Below, piece after piece: positions 41,836 to 51,627 of a stretch of 64,000 nucleotides of DNA (within the stretch, counting starts at the first letter, position 1; each line of letters begins with the position of its first letter). Source of the stretch: Rathayibacter sp. Leaf185. GTDB taxonomy: Bacteria; Actinomycetota; Actinomycetes; Actinomycetales; Microbacteriaceae. A model generated the notes under the pieces. The model was given only the letters and a program-made list of their open reading frames with translations. It made no database searches and was not told the DNA's origin. The DNA lies in the NCBI RefSeq assembly GCF_001423885.1, contig NZ_LMPP01000001.1, forward strand, positions 1-64,000. The letters are read 5' to 3'. The translations under genes and the position numbers were made by a program.

Positions 41836-41863
41836 TTGGTTAGTTACTGCACCAACTAACCAA
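41836..41863. promoter_or_regulatory. YtrA-type operator upstream of the GntR/ABC operon
   Basis: TTGGTTAGTT (41836-41845), an 8-bp spacer and AACTAACCAA (41854-41863) form a perfect inverted repeat 26 bases before the regulator start. It is AT-rich against its surroundings and overlaps the likely promoter, as expected for autorepression by the GntR/YtrA protein. Confidence 0.8.
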
Positions 41864-41889
41864 CACACCAGCCAGGGAAGGAGGCCCCC

Positions 41890-42246
41890 ATGGACGACTC
41901 CCGCCCGATCTTCCTGCAGATCGCGGAGCAGATCGAGAACGACATCATCGCCGGGGCGCTCCCCGAAGAGACCCAGGTCCCCTCCACCAACGAGTTCGCA
42001 GCGTTTCACCGCATCAACCCGGCCACGGCCGGCAAGGGCGTGAACCTGCTCGTCGACGACGGGGTCCTCTACAAGAGACGGGGGATCGGCATGTTCGTCG
42101 CCGAGGGCGCCCGCGACCGGCTGGTCGAGAAGCGCCGCACGCAGTTCCGCGACCAGTTCGTCGCACCGCTGCTCGCCGAGGCCGCCAAGCTCGGCCTCAC
42201 CACAGAGCAGCTCGCCGCCATGATCAACGAAGGGGGATCGCGATGA
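41890..42246 (+). CDS. GntR-family regulator, YtrA subfamily
   Basis: The 118-residue protein has a winged helix (PIFLQIAEQIENDIIAGALPEETQVPSTNEFAAFHRINPATAGKGVNLLVDDGVLYKRRGIGMFV; recognition part HRINPATAGKGVNLLVDDG) and a short C-terminal helical region of about 45 residues, the YtrA layout. It should repress its own operon through the inverted repeat at 41836-41863 and be released by cell-wall stress or antibiotics. The stop overlaps the ATPase gene start, so it is the first gene of a four-gene unit. Confidence 0.88.
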   Translation: MDDSRPIFLQIAEQIENDIIAGALPEETQVPSTNEFAAFHRINPATAGKGVNLLVDDGVLYKRRGIGMFVAEGARDRLVEKRRTQFRDQFVAPLLAEAAKLGLTTEQLAAMINEGGSR

Positions 42247-43118
42247 GCGCGGTCATCGAGGTCGCCGGCCTCAGCAAGCACTACGGCTCCATGCACGCGG
42301 TCACCGATGTCAGCTTCGCGCTCGACGAGAACCGGATCCACGGCCTCCTCGGCCGCAACGGCGCCGGTAAGACCACCCTCATGTCACTGCTCACCGGCCA
42401 GGAGTTCGCGAGCAGCGGCGACATCCGCGTCTTCGGCGCCTCCCCCGTCGAGAACGCCGCGGTCCTCTCCCGCACCTGCTTCATCAAGGAGAGCCAGAAG
42501 TACCCCGACGACTTCCGGGTCAAGCACGTCCTCACGAGCGCCCGCTGGTTCTTCGAGGGCTGGGACGAGGAGTTCGCCCAGCAGCTCGTCGGGGAGTTCC
42601 GCCTCCCCCTCGACCGCAAGGTCAAGAAGGTGAGCCGCGGCCAGCTCTCGGCGATCGGCGTGATCGTCGGCCTCGCCTCCCGCGCCCCGCTGACCTTCTT
42701 CGACGAGCCCTACCTCGGTCTCGACGCCGTCGCCCGGCAGCTCTTCTACGACCGCCTGCTCGCCGACTTCGCCGAGCACCCGCGCACCGTCATCCTCTCG
42801 ACCCACCTGATCGACGAGGTCAGCAACCTCCTCGAGCACGTCCTCGTCATCGACGACGGCCGCCTCCTCATCGACAGCGACACGGAGGAGCTGCGCGGCT
42901 CGGCCGCGACGGTCACCGGGCCCCGCGGCGCGGTCGACTCGTTCACCAGCAGCCGCGAGGTCATCGGCCGCACCGCAATGGGGGGCCTCGCCACGGCCAC
43001 GCTCCCCCGGCTCGACCAGGCAGGACGTGAGAGCGCCCGCGCCTTCGGACTGGAGCTCGAGCCGGTCTCGCTCCAGCAGCTCGTCGTGCAGCTCACCACC
43101 GGGAAGGACGAGAGATGA
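42243..43118 (+). CDS. ABC transporter ATP-binding protein (YtrB-like)
   Basis: The 291-residue ATPase has Walker A LLGRNGAGKTTLMSLL, a signature VSRGQLSAIGVIVGLASR (VSRGQ instead of LSGGQ), Walker B APLTFFDEPYLGLD with FDEP, and the H-loop STHLIDEV. It energises the transporter formed with the two following permeases. It overlaps the regulator by 4 nt and the next gene by 4 nt (ATGA), so all are coupled. By analogy with YtrBCDEF it may act on cell-envelope-active compounds. Confidence 0.9.
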   Translation: MSAVIEVAGLSKHYGSMHAVTDVSFALDENRIHGLLGRNGAGKTTLMSLLTGQEFASSGDIRVFGASPVENAAVLSRTCFIKESQKYPDDFRVKHVLTSARWFFEGWDEEFAQQLVGEFRLPLDRKVKKVSRGQLSAIGVIVGLASRAPLTFFDEPYLGLDAVARQLFYDRLLADFAEHPRTVILSTHLIDEVSNLLEHVLVIDDGRLLIDSDTEELRGSAATVTGPRGAVDSFTSSREVIGRTAMGGLATATLPRLDQAGRESARAFGLELEPVSLQQLVVQLTTGKDER

Positions 43119-43876
43119 CCGCCTTCACCGACACCCGCTCCCGCAGCGGCGGCCGGCTCCTCGCCGTCGTCCGGCTCCACTTCGCGAACCCGGCCACGAT
43201 CCTCTACACGCCGTTCTTGATCCTGATGGTGATCTTCCTCGGCAACCTCGCGGTGTGGTGGCTGATCCTGCAGAACCTCGACACTCAGGCCGAGATCGAC
43301 GAGACGACGCTCGGCATGCAGTACTCGGGCGCGACGTTCTTCATCTTCGTCTACATGGGGGTGGTCGCCGTCCAGGCCGTGAACATCAGCTTCGGGCTGG
43401 CTCTCGGCTACGGCTCCACCCGACGCGAGTTCTCCCTCGGCAGCGCCGTCACCTTCATCGGACTCTCGTTCGCCTGGACCGCGCTCTTCGCCGTCCTCGG
43501 CGGCCTCGAGGAATCGACCGGCGGGTGGGGCTTCGGCGGCAACTTCTTCCGCTCGATCTACTTCGGCGACGGCTCGCTGCTCGAGCGCGTCTTCGCGGTT
43601 CTCTGCGCGTTCCTGTTCTTCTTCTTCGTCGGCGCGGCCACCGCCTCCGCCTACGTCCGCTGGCGTCAGCGGGGCATGCTCGTCTTCTTCACCGCGCTCG
43701 GCGCTCTCGTGCTCGGAGCGGTCACGCTGCTCACCCTCACCGAGAGCTGGGCGGAGTTCGGCGCGTTCTTCGCCCGCGTCGGCTTCGTCGGCGGATACGC
43801 GCTCTCGCTGATCCCGACCGCGCTCGCCGCCCTCGCCGGTCACCTGATCCTCCGCCGCGCGACGCCACGCGGCTGA
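43115..43876 (+). CDS. ABC transporter permease, first of a tandem pair
   Basis: The 253-residue protein has six predicted helices; the opening [33 protein letters not shown] and the late [33 protein letters not shown] match its downstream neighbour almost position for position. It is the membrane partner of the YtrB-like ATPase gene, which it overlaps by 4 nt. It ends in [10 protein letters not shown], identical to its paralogue's end. No substrate can be read from the sequence. Confidence 0.82.
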   Translation: MTAFTDTRSRSGGRLLAVVRLHFANPATILYTPFLILMVIFLGNLAVWWLILQNLDTQAEIDETTLGMQYSGATFFIFVYMGVVAVQAVNISFGLALGYGSTRREFSLGSAVTFIGLSFAWTALFAVLGGLEESTGGWGFGGNFFRSIYFGDGSLLERVFAVLCAFLFFFFVGAATASAYVRWRQRGMLVFFTALGALVLGAVTLLTLTESWAEFGAFFARVGFVGGYALSLIPTALAALAGHLILRRATPRG

Positions 43877-43938
43877 ACGACCGCACCGACATCCCGGCGC
43901 CCTGAGCGTCGGCCCACCGCACAGGAAGGACCAGCACC

Positions 43939-44703
43939 ATGACCACGACGATCACCGCCACCGGACGGCGCCCCACCCGGGCGAATCGACTGCTCGCCGT
44001 CGTCCGCCTCCACTTCGCCAACCCGGCGACGCTGCTCTACTCACCCCTGCTGATCCTCGCGGCCATCGTCGCCGGGAGCCTCGTCATCTGGCTGCTCGTC
44101 CTCCGGCTGATCGGGGTCGAGACGGCCGGCGGCGACTCCGGAGTCAGGATCACCGGGGGTACGTTCTTCATCTTCATCTACATGCTGATCGTGGCGATCC
44201 AGGCCACGAACGTCACGTTCGCCCTCGCCCTGGGCTACGGCTCGACGAGGCGCGACTACGTCCTCGGCAGCGCGCTGACCTTCGTCCTCCTCTCCGCCGG
44301 ATGGACGGTGCTCTACTCCCTCCTCGCGGCGCTCGAGGCGGCGACCGACGGCTGGGGACTCGGTGGCAGCATGTTCCGGTCGGACGACTTCGCCGGGACC
44401 GGGTGGGCTGAGCAGGCCTTCGCGACCTTCGTCCTGTTCCTCTTCTTCTTCTTCGTCGGCTCCGCCACCGCCTCCGTCTACGTCCGCTGGCAGTCCCGCG
44501 GGATGACGATCTTCTTCACCGCCCTCGGCGCGCTCCTGCTCGCTCTGTTCGCGCTCGTCACCCTGACGGACGGCTGGGGCGCGATCGGCGAGATCGCGAC
44601 GACGATCGGTCCGACCGGGGCGTTCGCCCTCCTGCTGATCCCGACGGTGCTGGCCGCGGTCGCCGGGTTCCTGATCCTCCGCCGCGCCACTCCCCGGGGC
44701 TGA
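43939..44703 (+). CDS. ABC transporter permease, second of a tandem pair
   Basis: The 254-residue protein is a paralogue of the preceding permease: [74 protein letters not shown] and [32 protein letters not shown] are shared with it (in part). It has six predicted helices. ATG 43939 has AGGAAGGACC upstream. The pair may form a heterodimer with the ATPase. Recent tandem duplication is likely. Confidence 0.82.
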   Translation: MTTTITATGRRPTRANRLLAVVRLHFANPATLLYSPLLILAAIVAGSLVIWLLVLRLIGVETAGGDSGVRITGGTFFIFIYMLIVAIQATNVTFALALGYGSTRRDYVLGSALTFVLLSAGWTVLYSLLAALEAATDGWGLGGSMFRSDDFAGTGWAEQAFATFVLFLFFFFVGSATASVYVRWQSRGMTIFFTALGALLLALFALVTLTDGWGAIGEIATTIGPTGAFALLLIPTVLAAVAGFLILRRATPRG

Positions 44704-44785
44704 GGCGGAGCTGAGCCGGGGCCGAGACGGAGCCTCGGGCCACAAGACCCTTCCGCACTCGGCCAGGTGCTGCCAGCGTTGCCTC

Positions 44786-47248
44786 ATGGCCGCATCCGAG
44801 ATCACCACCGCCGCCCAGCACGTCTGGGCCACGCGCGACGACACTCCCCTCGACCCCGACACCCTCGAGACGATCGACGCCTGGTGGCGCGCCGCGAACT
44901 ACCTCGCGGTGGGCCAGATCTACCTGCTCGCCAATCCGCTGCTCCGGACGCCGCTGAGCCGCGACGACATCAAGCCCCGCCTCCTCGGCCACTGGGGCAC
45001 GACGCCCGGCCTGAACCTCGTCTACGCGCACCTCAACCGGGCGATCCGCGAGCGCAGCCAGCCGACGCTCTACATCACCGGTCCCGGTCACGGCGGCCCC
45101 GGCATGGTCGCCAACGCCTACCTCGACGGCACCTACAGCGAGATCTACTCGCACATCGACGAGACCGAGGACGGCCTGCGCCGCCTCTTCCGCCAGTTCA
45201 GCTTCCCCGGCGGCATCCCGAGCCACGCGGCCCCCGAGACGCCCGGCAGCATCCACGAGGGCGGCGAGCTCGGCTACGCGCTGAGCCACGCCTACGGAGC
45301 CGCCTTCGACAACCCCGACCTGCTCGTCGCCACCGTCATCGGCGACGGCGAGGCCGAGACCGGGCCACTCGCCACCAGCTGGCACTCGAACAAGTTCGTG
45401 AACCCCGCGACCGACGGCGTCGTGCTGCCGATCCTGCACCTCAACGGCTGGAAGATCGCGAACCCCACGATCCTCGCCCGCATCCCGCACGCCGAGCTCG
45501 AGAGCCTGATGCGCGGCTACGGCCACGAGCCGTTCCTCGTCGAGGGCGGCTTCGACGGCGAGGACCCGATGCGCGTGCACGAGCGCTTCGCCGCCGTCCT
45601 CGACACGGTGCTCGACCGCATCGCCGCCATCAAGAAGCGCGCGGCCGAGGGCGACACAACCCGCCCGGCCTGGCCGATGATCATCCTGAAGACCCCCAAG
45701 GGCTGGACCTGCCCGGCCGAGATCGACGGCGTCCAGGTCGAGGGCACCTACCGCGCCCACCAGGTCCCGCTCGCCAACGCCCGCGACACGGAGGCGCACA
45801 CCCGCCTCCTCGAGGAGTGGCTGCGGTCCTACCGCCCCGACGAGCTCTTCACCGAGAGCGGAGGCGTCACCGACCGCGTCCGCTCCCTCGCCCCCGAGGG
45901 CGACCTGCGGATGAGCGCCACGCCGCACGCCAACGGCGGACTGCTGCGGCAGACCCTCCGCCTCCCCGACTTCCGCAAGTACGAGGTCGTCGTCGAGCAG
46001 CCCGGCGGGACCATCGCCGAGGCGACGAAGGTCCTCGGAGAGTGGCTCGCGGACGTGATCCGAGCCAACCCCACCAACTTCCGGATCTTCGGCCCGGACG
46101 AGGTCGCCAGCAACCGCCTGCAGAGCGTCTACGCCGCCACCGACAAGCAGTGGGAGGCCGAGCTCAGCCCGTTCGACGACCACCTCGCCCGCGCCGGTCG
46201 CGTGATGGAGGTGCTCTCGGAGCACCAGTGCCAGGGCTGGCTCGAGGGCTACCTCCTCACCGGCCGCCACGGGCTCTTCACCTGCTACGAGGCGTTCATC
46301 CACATCATCGACTCGATGTTCAACCAGCACGCCAAGTGGCTCAACGGCACGCGCGAGATCGAGTGGCGGCGCCCGATCGCCAGCCTCAACTACCTGCTCT
46401 CGAGCCACGTCTGGCGGCAGGACCACAACGGCTTCAGCCACCAGGACCCCGGGTTCATCGACCACGTCGTCAACAAGAAGCCGGAGGTCGTGCGCGTCTA
46501 CCTGCCGTTCGACGCCAACACGCTGCTCTCGGTCTACGACCACTGCCTCCGCAGCGTCGACTACGTCAATGTCGTCGTCGCCGGCAAGCAGCCCGCCCCG
46601 GCCTGGCTCACCATGGCGGAGGCTGTCGCGCACTGCACGCGCGGCCTCGGCATCCTCGAGTGGGCCAGCAACGAGCGCCGGGGCGAGTCTCCGGATGTCG
46701 TGATCGCCTGCGCGGGCGACGTGCCGACCCTCGAGGCCCTCGCTGCCGTCAGCATCCTCCGCGAGAAGCTCCCGGACCTCGCGATCCGCACCGTCAACGT
46801 CGTCGATCTGATGCGCCTGATGTCCGAGTCCGAGCACCCGCACGGACTCTCCGACCGCGAGTTCGACGCGATCTTCACGCCCAATCGCCCCGTGATCTTC
46901 GCGTACCACGGCTACCCGTGGCTGATCCACCGTCTGACCTACAAGCGGACCGGCCACCAGAACCTGCACGTCCGCGGCTACAAGGAGAACGGGACGACGA
47001 CCACTCCGTTCGACATGGTGATGCTGAACGACCTCGACCGCTACTCGCTCGTGATCGACGTCATCGACCGCACCCCCGGCCTCGGCGCCAGAGCCGCCGG
47101 CCTCCGCCAGGAGATGCAGGACTCCCGGATCCGCGCCCGCGCCTACACCCGCGAGTTCGGCGAGGACCTCCCCGAGGTCGCGAACTGGAGCTGGGCCGGC
47201 GAGCGCTCCGGCAATGCCTCCGACGCCACCGGCGGCGACAACGAGTGA
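44786..47248 (+). CDS. xfp: Phosphoketolase (xylulose-5-phosphate/fructose-6-phosphate)
   Basis: The 820-residue cytosolic thiamine-diphosphate enzyme cleaves xylulose-5-phosphate (and fructose-6-phosphate) with phosphate to acetyl phosphate and an aldose phosphate. Family motifs include [37 protein letters not shown], the ThDP site [40 protein letters not shown] and GYHGYPW-like [16 protein letters not shown]. Length and order are normal. No acetate kinase or phosphotransacetylase gene is next to it. It is a single transcription unit with a large inverted repeat at its 3' side. Confidence 0.95.
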   Translation: MAASEITTAAQHVWATRDDTPLDPDTLETIDAWWRAANYLAVGQIYLLANPLLRTPLSRDDIKPRLLGHWGTTPGLNLVYAHLNRAIRERSQPTLYITGPGHGGPGMVANAYLDGTYSEIYSHIDETEDGLRRLFRQFSFPGGIPSHAAPETPGSIHEGGELGYALSHAYGAAFDNPDLLVATVIGDGEAETGPLATSWHSNKFVNPATDGVVLPILHLNGWKIANPTILARIPHAELESLMRGYGHEPFLVEGGFDGEDPMRVHERFAAVLDTVLDRIAAIKKRAAEGDTTRPAWPMIILKTPKGWTCPAEIDGVQVEGTYRAHQVPLANARDTEAHTRLLEEWLRSYRPDELFTESGGVTDRVRSLAPEGDLRMSATPHANGGLLRQTLRLPDFRKYEVVVEQPGGTIAEATKVLGEWLADVIRANPTNFRIFGPDEVASNRLQSVYAATDKQWEAELSPFDDHLARAGRVMEVLSEHQCQGWLEGYLLTGRHGLFTCYEAFIHIIDSMFNQHAKWLNGTREIEWRRPIASLNYLLSSHVWRQDHNGFSHQDPGFIDHVVNKKPEVVRVYLPFDANTLLSVYDHCLRSVDYVNVVVAGKQPAPAWLTMAEAVAHCTRGLGILEWASNERRGESPDVVIACAGDVPTLEALAAVSILREKLPDLAIRTVNVVDLMRLMSESEHPHGLSDREFDAIFTPNRPVIFAYHGYPWLIHRLTYKRTGHQNLHVRGYKENGTTTTPFDMVMLNDLDRYSLVIDVIDRTPGLGARAAGLRQEMQDSRIRARAYTREFGEDLPEVANWSWAGERSGNASDATGGDNE

Positions 47249-47258
47249 CCACAACCGT

Positions 47259-47360
47259 TGACGCGTCGCGGGCGTTTCTCTCGCAAGGCGGAGGAGGAAG
47301 CGATACCGGCGGTATCGCGACCGACGACAACGCCGCGAGAGGAGCGCCCGCGGCGCGTCA
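47259..47360. repeat. Large nested inverted repeat between convergent genes
   Basis: The outer arms (47259-47284, starting TGACGCGTCGCGGGCG; 47335-47360, ending GCGGCGCGTCA) are complementary over 26 positions with only three T-G pairs and no true mismatch. Inside is a second 8-bp hairpin, GCGATACC/GGTATCGC at 47300-47318. The right arm overlaps the stop codon of the HNH gene. A bidirectional terminator for phosphoketolase and HNH genes is the simplest reading; the size and nested form also suit a small mobile or palindromic element. Confidence 0.75.
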
Positions 47361-47858
47361 CGCGGCTGACGCCACCAGGTAGTCGTCCCACTCGGGCTGG
47401 GTGCGCTCCGCTCCGCGCACGAGCCAAGAGCCGGCGCGCGGCACCCGCGGCACGGTGCGCAGGCGCCAGCCCATCTCGAGCGGCGTGCGATTGCTCTTGA
47501 CGTTGTTGCAGCGGTGGCAGCAGGCGACCAGGTTCTCCCAGGTGTCGCGCCCACCGCGCGACTTGGGCTGGATGTGGTCGATCGTGTTCGCGTGCGATCC
47601 GCAGTATCCGCAGCGGTGGTTGTCCCGTCGCAGCACCCCGCGCCGAGAGACCGGTACGGTCCGCGAGTTCGGGATCCGCACGTAGCGCGTCAGCAGGATC
47701 ACGGAGGGCCGCACGTAGTCGCCGGCCGCCCCGTGCACCGGATTCTCGTCGTCGGCCGCGATGATCGTCGCCTTCTCGGTCATCAGCAGGACGAGCGCCC
47801 GCTTGAACGACACGACCGCGAGCGGCTCGTATCCGGCGTTGAGAACCAAAGTGCGCAT
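47358..47858 (-). CDS. HNH endonuclease-domain protein
   Basis: The 166-residue protein opens with MRTLVLNAGYEPLAVVSFKRAL and has a compact HNH motif: CGYCGSHANTIDHIQPKSRGG, then NLVACCHRCNNVKSNRTPLEMGW, with two CxxC pairs for structural zinc and the catalytic His of DHIQP. This form is widespread in Actinobacteria, with an unknown role in DNA metabolism or defence. GGAGG lies 5 nt before ATG 47858. Its 3' end lies within the large inverted repeat. Confidence 0.9.
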   Translation of the reverse strand: MRTLVLNAGYEPLAVVSFKRALVLLMTEKATIIAADDENPVHGAAGDYVRPSVILLTRYVRIPNSRTVPVSRRGVLRRDNHRCGYCGSHANTIDHIQPKSRGGRDTWENLVACCHRCNNVKSNRTPLEMGWRLRTVPRVPRAGSWLVRGAERTQPEWDDYLVASAA

Positions 47859-48285
47859 CACTGACCTCCGGGCTGTCGCACTCGGCCCCGCTCCGTCGCC
47901 GCGGACACGAAAAAGGACGCCGTCATGATGACAGCGCCCTTCGAGTCCCCAGCGCGCAGGCGCGTGACGTCGTGGAGTCGTATCCGCGTGTCGGAGGAGT
48001 GCACCGAGGCGGAGAGGATCTCCGCCCGGATCGAGTCGGTCCGCCGCACGCGCCAACGCAGCCCCACGCAGTGGTGCCCGTTCCGCCCGGCCATCCGGCA
48101 CTCCGTCCCTCGACGAACCGGTCCGCTCGCCACGAGCGGACTGGGGTTCAGATTAACCCTTCACGCCCGGAACACCAGAGGAACTCCCGGATTCGTTACC
48201 CGCAGTTCACACCGCGAGACCGTCGCCGAAACGCGTGGAGCCCGCCCCGGAGGTTCGGGACGGGCTCGACGTACAGCGGACAGGC
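47859..48285. other. 427-base gap between the HNH and NlpC/P60 genes
   Basis: The gap holds the HNH promoter region on the right-hand side and a terminator hairpin at 48238-48267. Open frames cross it but show no conserved features. I see no RNA gene or mobile sequence in it. Confidence 0.5.
48238..48267 (-). terminator. Hairpin after the NlpC/P60 gene
   Basis: GAGCCCG-C-CCCG (48238-48249) and CGGG-A-CGGGCTC (48256-48267) form an 11-bp stem with one mismatch and a 6-nt loop, 18 bases beyond the stop of the minus-strand NlpC/P60 gene. Confidence 0.7.
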
Positions 48286-49209
48286 TCAGCCGGGGATGCG
48301 GACGATGCGGTAGTCGGACGTCCAGATCGGCTGCACGCGGACGCTCGCACCCTCGTACGGCGCGTGCAGGATGTTGCCGTTGCCCGCGTAGAAGCCGTCG
48401 TGCCCGTCCATGATGACGAGGTCGCCGGGCTGCGCGTCGGCGAGCGAGACGGGAGTCCCCATAGCGCCCTGGGCGGTCGAGGAGTGCGGCATCGAGATGC
48501 CGTACTGCGCGAAGACGTACATCACGAAGCCGGAGCAGTCGAAGCCGCTCGGGTCGGCGCCGCCGAAGACGTAGGGCACTCCCTGGTACTGCAGTGCCGT
48601 GTTGAAGACCGCCGAGAGGCTGTAGCCGGTGGTCGGTGCCGACGCGGCGAGCTCGCTGGCCGAAGCACCGTCGTAGGAGTTGAACTCCTCGGCCGTCTCG
48701 GCGCGGGCCTCGGCGACGTCGGTGGTCTCGGCGACCGGCTCGACCACGGGCTCCGGCTCGGGCGGCGGCGGCGCGGCCTCGGCCGAGAAGCCGTCGCGCG
48801 CGATCGCGGCCAGCACGACGCTCCCGGCGACGTCGACGCTCTGCGCATCACCCTGTCGCAGAAGGTCGGCCTTGGAGGCGGCGAACAGCCCGTCGTCCTC
48901 GGTCCCGGGAGAGAACGCGTAGGCGGGCAGCGCCATCGTGGCGACCAGGGCACCGGCGAAGCCGACGATCGCGATCTTGCCGAGCTTCCGGCCGCGACGC
49001 CTGCGCGGCGATCCGAGCGGAGACGGGACGAAGTCGGTCACGTCGCCCTGGCGAACCGGGGCGGTCGGGACCGCACGGCGGGCGACGGGTGCCTCGTCGT
49101 GCATCCGGGCCCGGATCACGGGCGGCTGGTTCTCGAACGAGGCGGCATTGCGGTTCGGGTGGGTGGAGCGGAACCGGTCGGGTGAACCGGAAGGAGTGTT
49201 CTGGGGCAA
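48286..49209 (-). CDS. NlpC/P60-family peptidoglycan hydrolase (C40 peptidase)
   Basis: The 307-residue protein has a long cytoplasmic N-terminus of about 75 residues ending in RRRRGRKLGK, a membrane anchor or signal (IAIVGFAGALVATMALPAYA), a Pro/Glu linker (EAAPPPPEPEPVVEPVAETT) and a C-terminal NlpC/P60 domain: GVPYVFGGADPSGFDCSGFVMYVF with the nucleophilic Cys, GDLVIMDGHDGFY and GNILHAP with His residues. It should cleave D-glutamyl-diaminopimelyl-type stem bonds during cell separation. An MtrA-like box and structured leader lie upstream. Confidence 0.88.
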   Translation of the reverse strand: MPQNTPSGSPDRFRSTHPNRNAASFENQPPVIRARMHDEAPVARRAVPTAPVRQGDVTDFVPSPLGSPRRRRGRKLGKIAIVGFAGALVATMALPAYAFSPGTEDDGLFAASKADLLRQGDAQSVDVAGSVVLAAIARDGFSAEAAPPPPEPEPVVEPVAETTDVAEARAETAEEFNSYDGASASELAASAPTTGYSLSAVFNTALQYQGVPYVFGGADPSGFDCSGFVMYVFAQYGISMPHSSTAQGAMGTPVSLADAQPGDLVIMDGHDGFYAGNGNILHAPYEGASVRVQPIWTSDYRIVRIPG

Positions 49210-49364
49210 GGGGGAGATCCTCCGACGTCCCGTCAGCCCAGGCAGCTGTCCCGTCTCATGCGCGAAGCATCGAAGTTCACGAGGTCCGAGACGGGCGAGG
49301 GGGCGTCGGACTCCGCGCCCAGCGATCGGGGTTCGACCGGTGGGCTCCCCAGAGCGTAAGCGAC
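49210..49364 (-). promoter_or_regulatory. Structured 5' leader, candidate ydaO/yuaA-type c-di-AMP riboswitch
   Basis: Read on the minus strand, the leader contains CGCTTACGCTCTGGGGAGCC near the 5' end and ends GACAGCTGCCTGGGC followed by GACGTCGGAGG, which partly follow the ydaO consensus (CGCTTA, GGGGGAACC, GACAGCT, GGCG, then GGAG). In actinobacteria this riboswitch often precedes resuscitation-factor and NlpC/P60 genes. The fit is incomplete (no clear GGGGTGAA block), so it is a candidate; a covariance-model search is needed to decide. Confidence 0.4.
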
Positions 49365-49381
49365 CGTTACCGATTTGTCAC
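49365..49381 (-). promoter_or_regulatory. MtrA-type direct repeat upstream of the NlpC/P60 gene
   Basis: The minus-strand sequence GTGACAAATCGGTAACG is two GTNAC half-sites with 5-bp spacing, matching the MtrA box described for dnaA and cell-wall hydrolase promoters of actinobacteria. It lies about 160 bases upstream of the NlpC/P60 start, at the 5' edge of the structured leader. MtrA regulation of peptidoglycan hydrolases fits this placement. Confidence 0.7.
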
Positions 49382-49448
49382 CATTCGACGCCGATGATCT
49401 CCGCGCGGATGATGCGCGCGACTCCTGCGATCGGATAATGCCTGGCCC

Positions 49449-50141
49449 TCAGACCACGACGAAGATGTGCGCCGCGACCTCGTTCGGCAGCTCGATGCCC
49501 GCCTCGACGTCGTCGATGCGCACCAGCACGTAGCCGCTCAGCGCCGAGAACTCGCCCTCGGCTCCGGGGATGACGCCCGCCTGTTTGAGCTGGAGCAGCA
49601 GCTCCGGGTCGACCTGCGCCGGCTCCCCCAGTCGGCGGACGACGCCGCGCTTGGGCTCGGCGGATCCCGCGACGAAGCGCGGCAGGCTGATGACGCCGTC
49701 CGCGAAGCGCGATGCCGGAGAGTCGCCGAGCTCGTCGAGTCCCGGGATCGGGTTGCCGTAGGGCGACTCCGTGGGGTGGTCGAGCATCTCGAGGAGGCGG
49801 CGCTCCACCTGCTCGCTCATGACGTGCTCCCAGCGGCACGCCTCCTCGTGCACGAACTCCCAGTCGAGCTTGATCACGTCGTGGAGGAGTCGCTCGGCCA
49901 GGCGGTGCTTGCGCATCACGTGGATCGCCTTGCGGCGTCCGTCGGTCGTGAGCTCGAGGTGGCGGTCGCCCGAGACGACGACGAGGCCGTCGCGCTCCAT
50001 GCGGCCGACGGTCTGCGAGACGGTGGGCCCCGAGTGGCTGAGGCGCTCCGAGATGCGGGCCCGGAGGGGGATGATGTTCTCCTCCTCGAGCTCGAGGATG
50101 GTGCGGAGGTACATCTCGGTCGTGTCGATCAGATCCGTCAT
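49449..50141 (-). CDS. DtxR/IdeR-family metal-dependent transcriptional regulator
   Basis: The 230-residue protein has an N-terminal winged helix (MTDLIDTTEMYLRTILELEEE, ERLSHSGPTVSQTVGRMERDGLV), a metal-binding dimer domain with the ligand cluster HVMRKHRLAERLLHDVI and EEACRWEHVMS (Cys, Glu, His as in DtxR), and a C-terminal SH3-like domain. It should repress iron- or manganese-related genes when metal-bound. M10 of DtxR is matched by Met10 here. It is divergent from serC. Whether it senses iron or manganese cannot be settled from sequence alone. Confidence 0.92.
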   Translation of the reverse strand: MTDLIDTTEMYLRTILELEEENIIPLRARISERLSHSGPTVSQTVGRMERDGLVVVSGDRHLELTTDGRRKAIHVMRKHRLAERLLHDVIKLDWEFVHEEACRWEHVMSEQVERRLLEMLDHPTESPYGNPIPGLDELGDSPASRFADGVISLPRFVAGSAEPKRGVVRRLGEPAQVDPELLLQLKQAGVIPGAEGEFSALSGYVLVRIDDVEAGIELPNEVAAHIFVVV

Positions 50142-50255
50142 GACAGCCTTCCCGTCTCGGCGCGCTCAACCTTAGTGGGCGCCGAACGACCTCATCCGCG
50201 AGGGCGCACAGCGCTCCGGCCTTCGTGACTCGAAGGCGGGGCGAGCCGGGAACCT

Positions 50256-50261
50256 TAGTAT
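50256..50261 (+). promoter_or_regulatory. -10 box giving a leaderless serC start
   Basis: TAGTAT ends 6 nt before ATG 50268 and is the clearest of the many TANNNT-plus-six-base starts in this window. Transcription would begin at or next to the ATG, so serC is probably translated without a Shine-Dalgarno sequence. Confidence 0.55.
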
Positions 50262-50264
50262 TAA

Positions 50265-51386
<1,122 letters not shown>

Positions 51387-51399
51387 GGCGGCGATCCGG

Positions 51400-51627
51400 A
51401 TGCGCCTGTGGCTGAGGACGGACGAGCGTCGTCCGAGCCCACCGGCGTACCCGAGCGATGACGCGACCGCGCTGCTGGTCGGCTGCATCGCCTGGGCGCT
51501 CGCGCTGGTCGGCGTCCTGATCGCGGTCGCCGTGGGAGTCGACGTGCCGCCGATCGTGTTCTCGACGGTCGTGATCGGCTTCGTGCTCGGGACGATCGGG
51601 CTCTTCTACAGCCGCAACCGCCGCTGA
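51400..51627 (+). CDS. Small DUF2530-like membrane protein
   Basis: The 75-residue protein has a polar N-terminus (MRLWLRTDERRPSPPAYPSDD) and two helices (ATALLVGCIAWALALVGVLIAV and PPIVFSTVVIGFVLGTIGLFY), ending SRNRR. The size and layout fit the DUF2530 family of actinobacterial membrane proteins. It starts 13 nt after the serC stop, so it is likely co-transcribed. It is convergent with the AlaX-like gene, which follows with no gap. Confidence 0.65.
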   Translation: MRLWLRTDERRPSPPAYPSDDATALLVGCIAWALALVGVLIAVAVGVDVPPIVFSTVVIGFVLGTIGLFYSRNRR

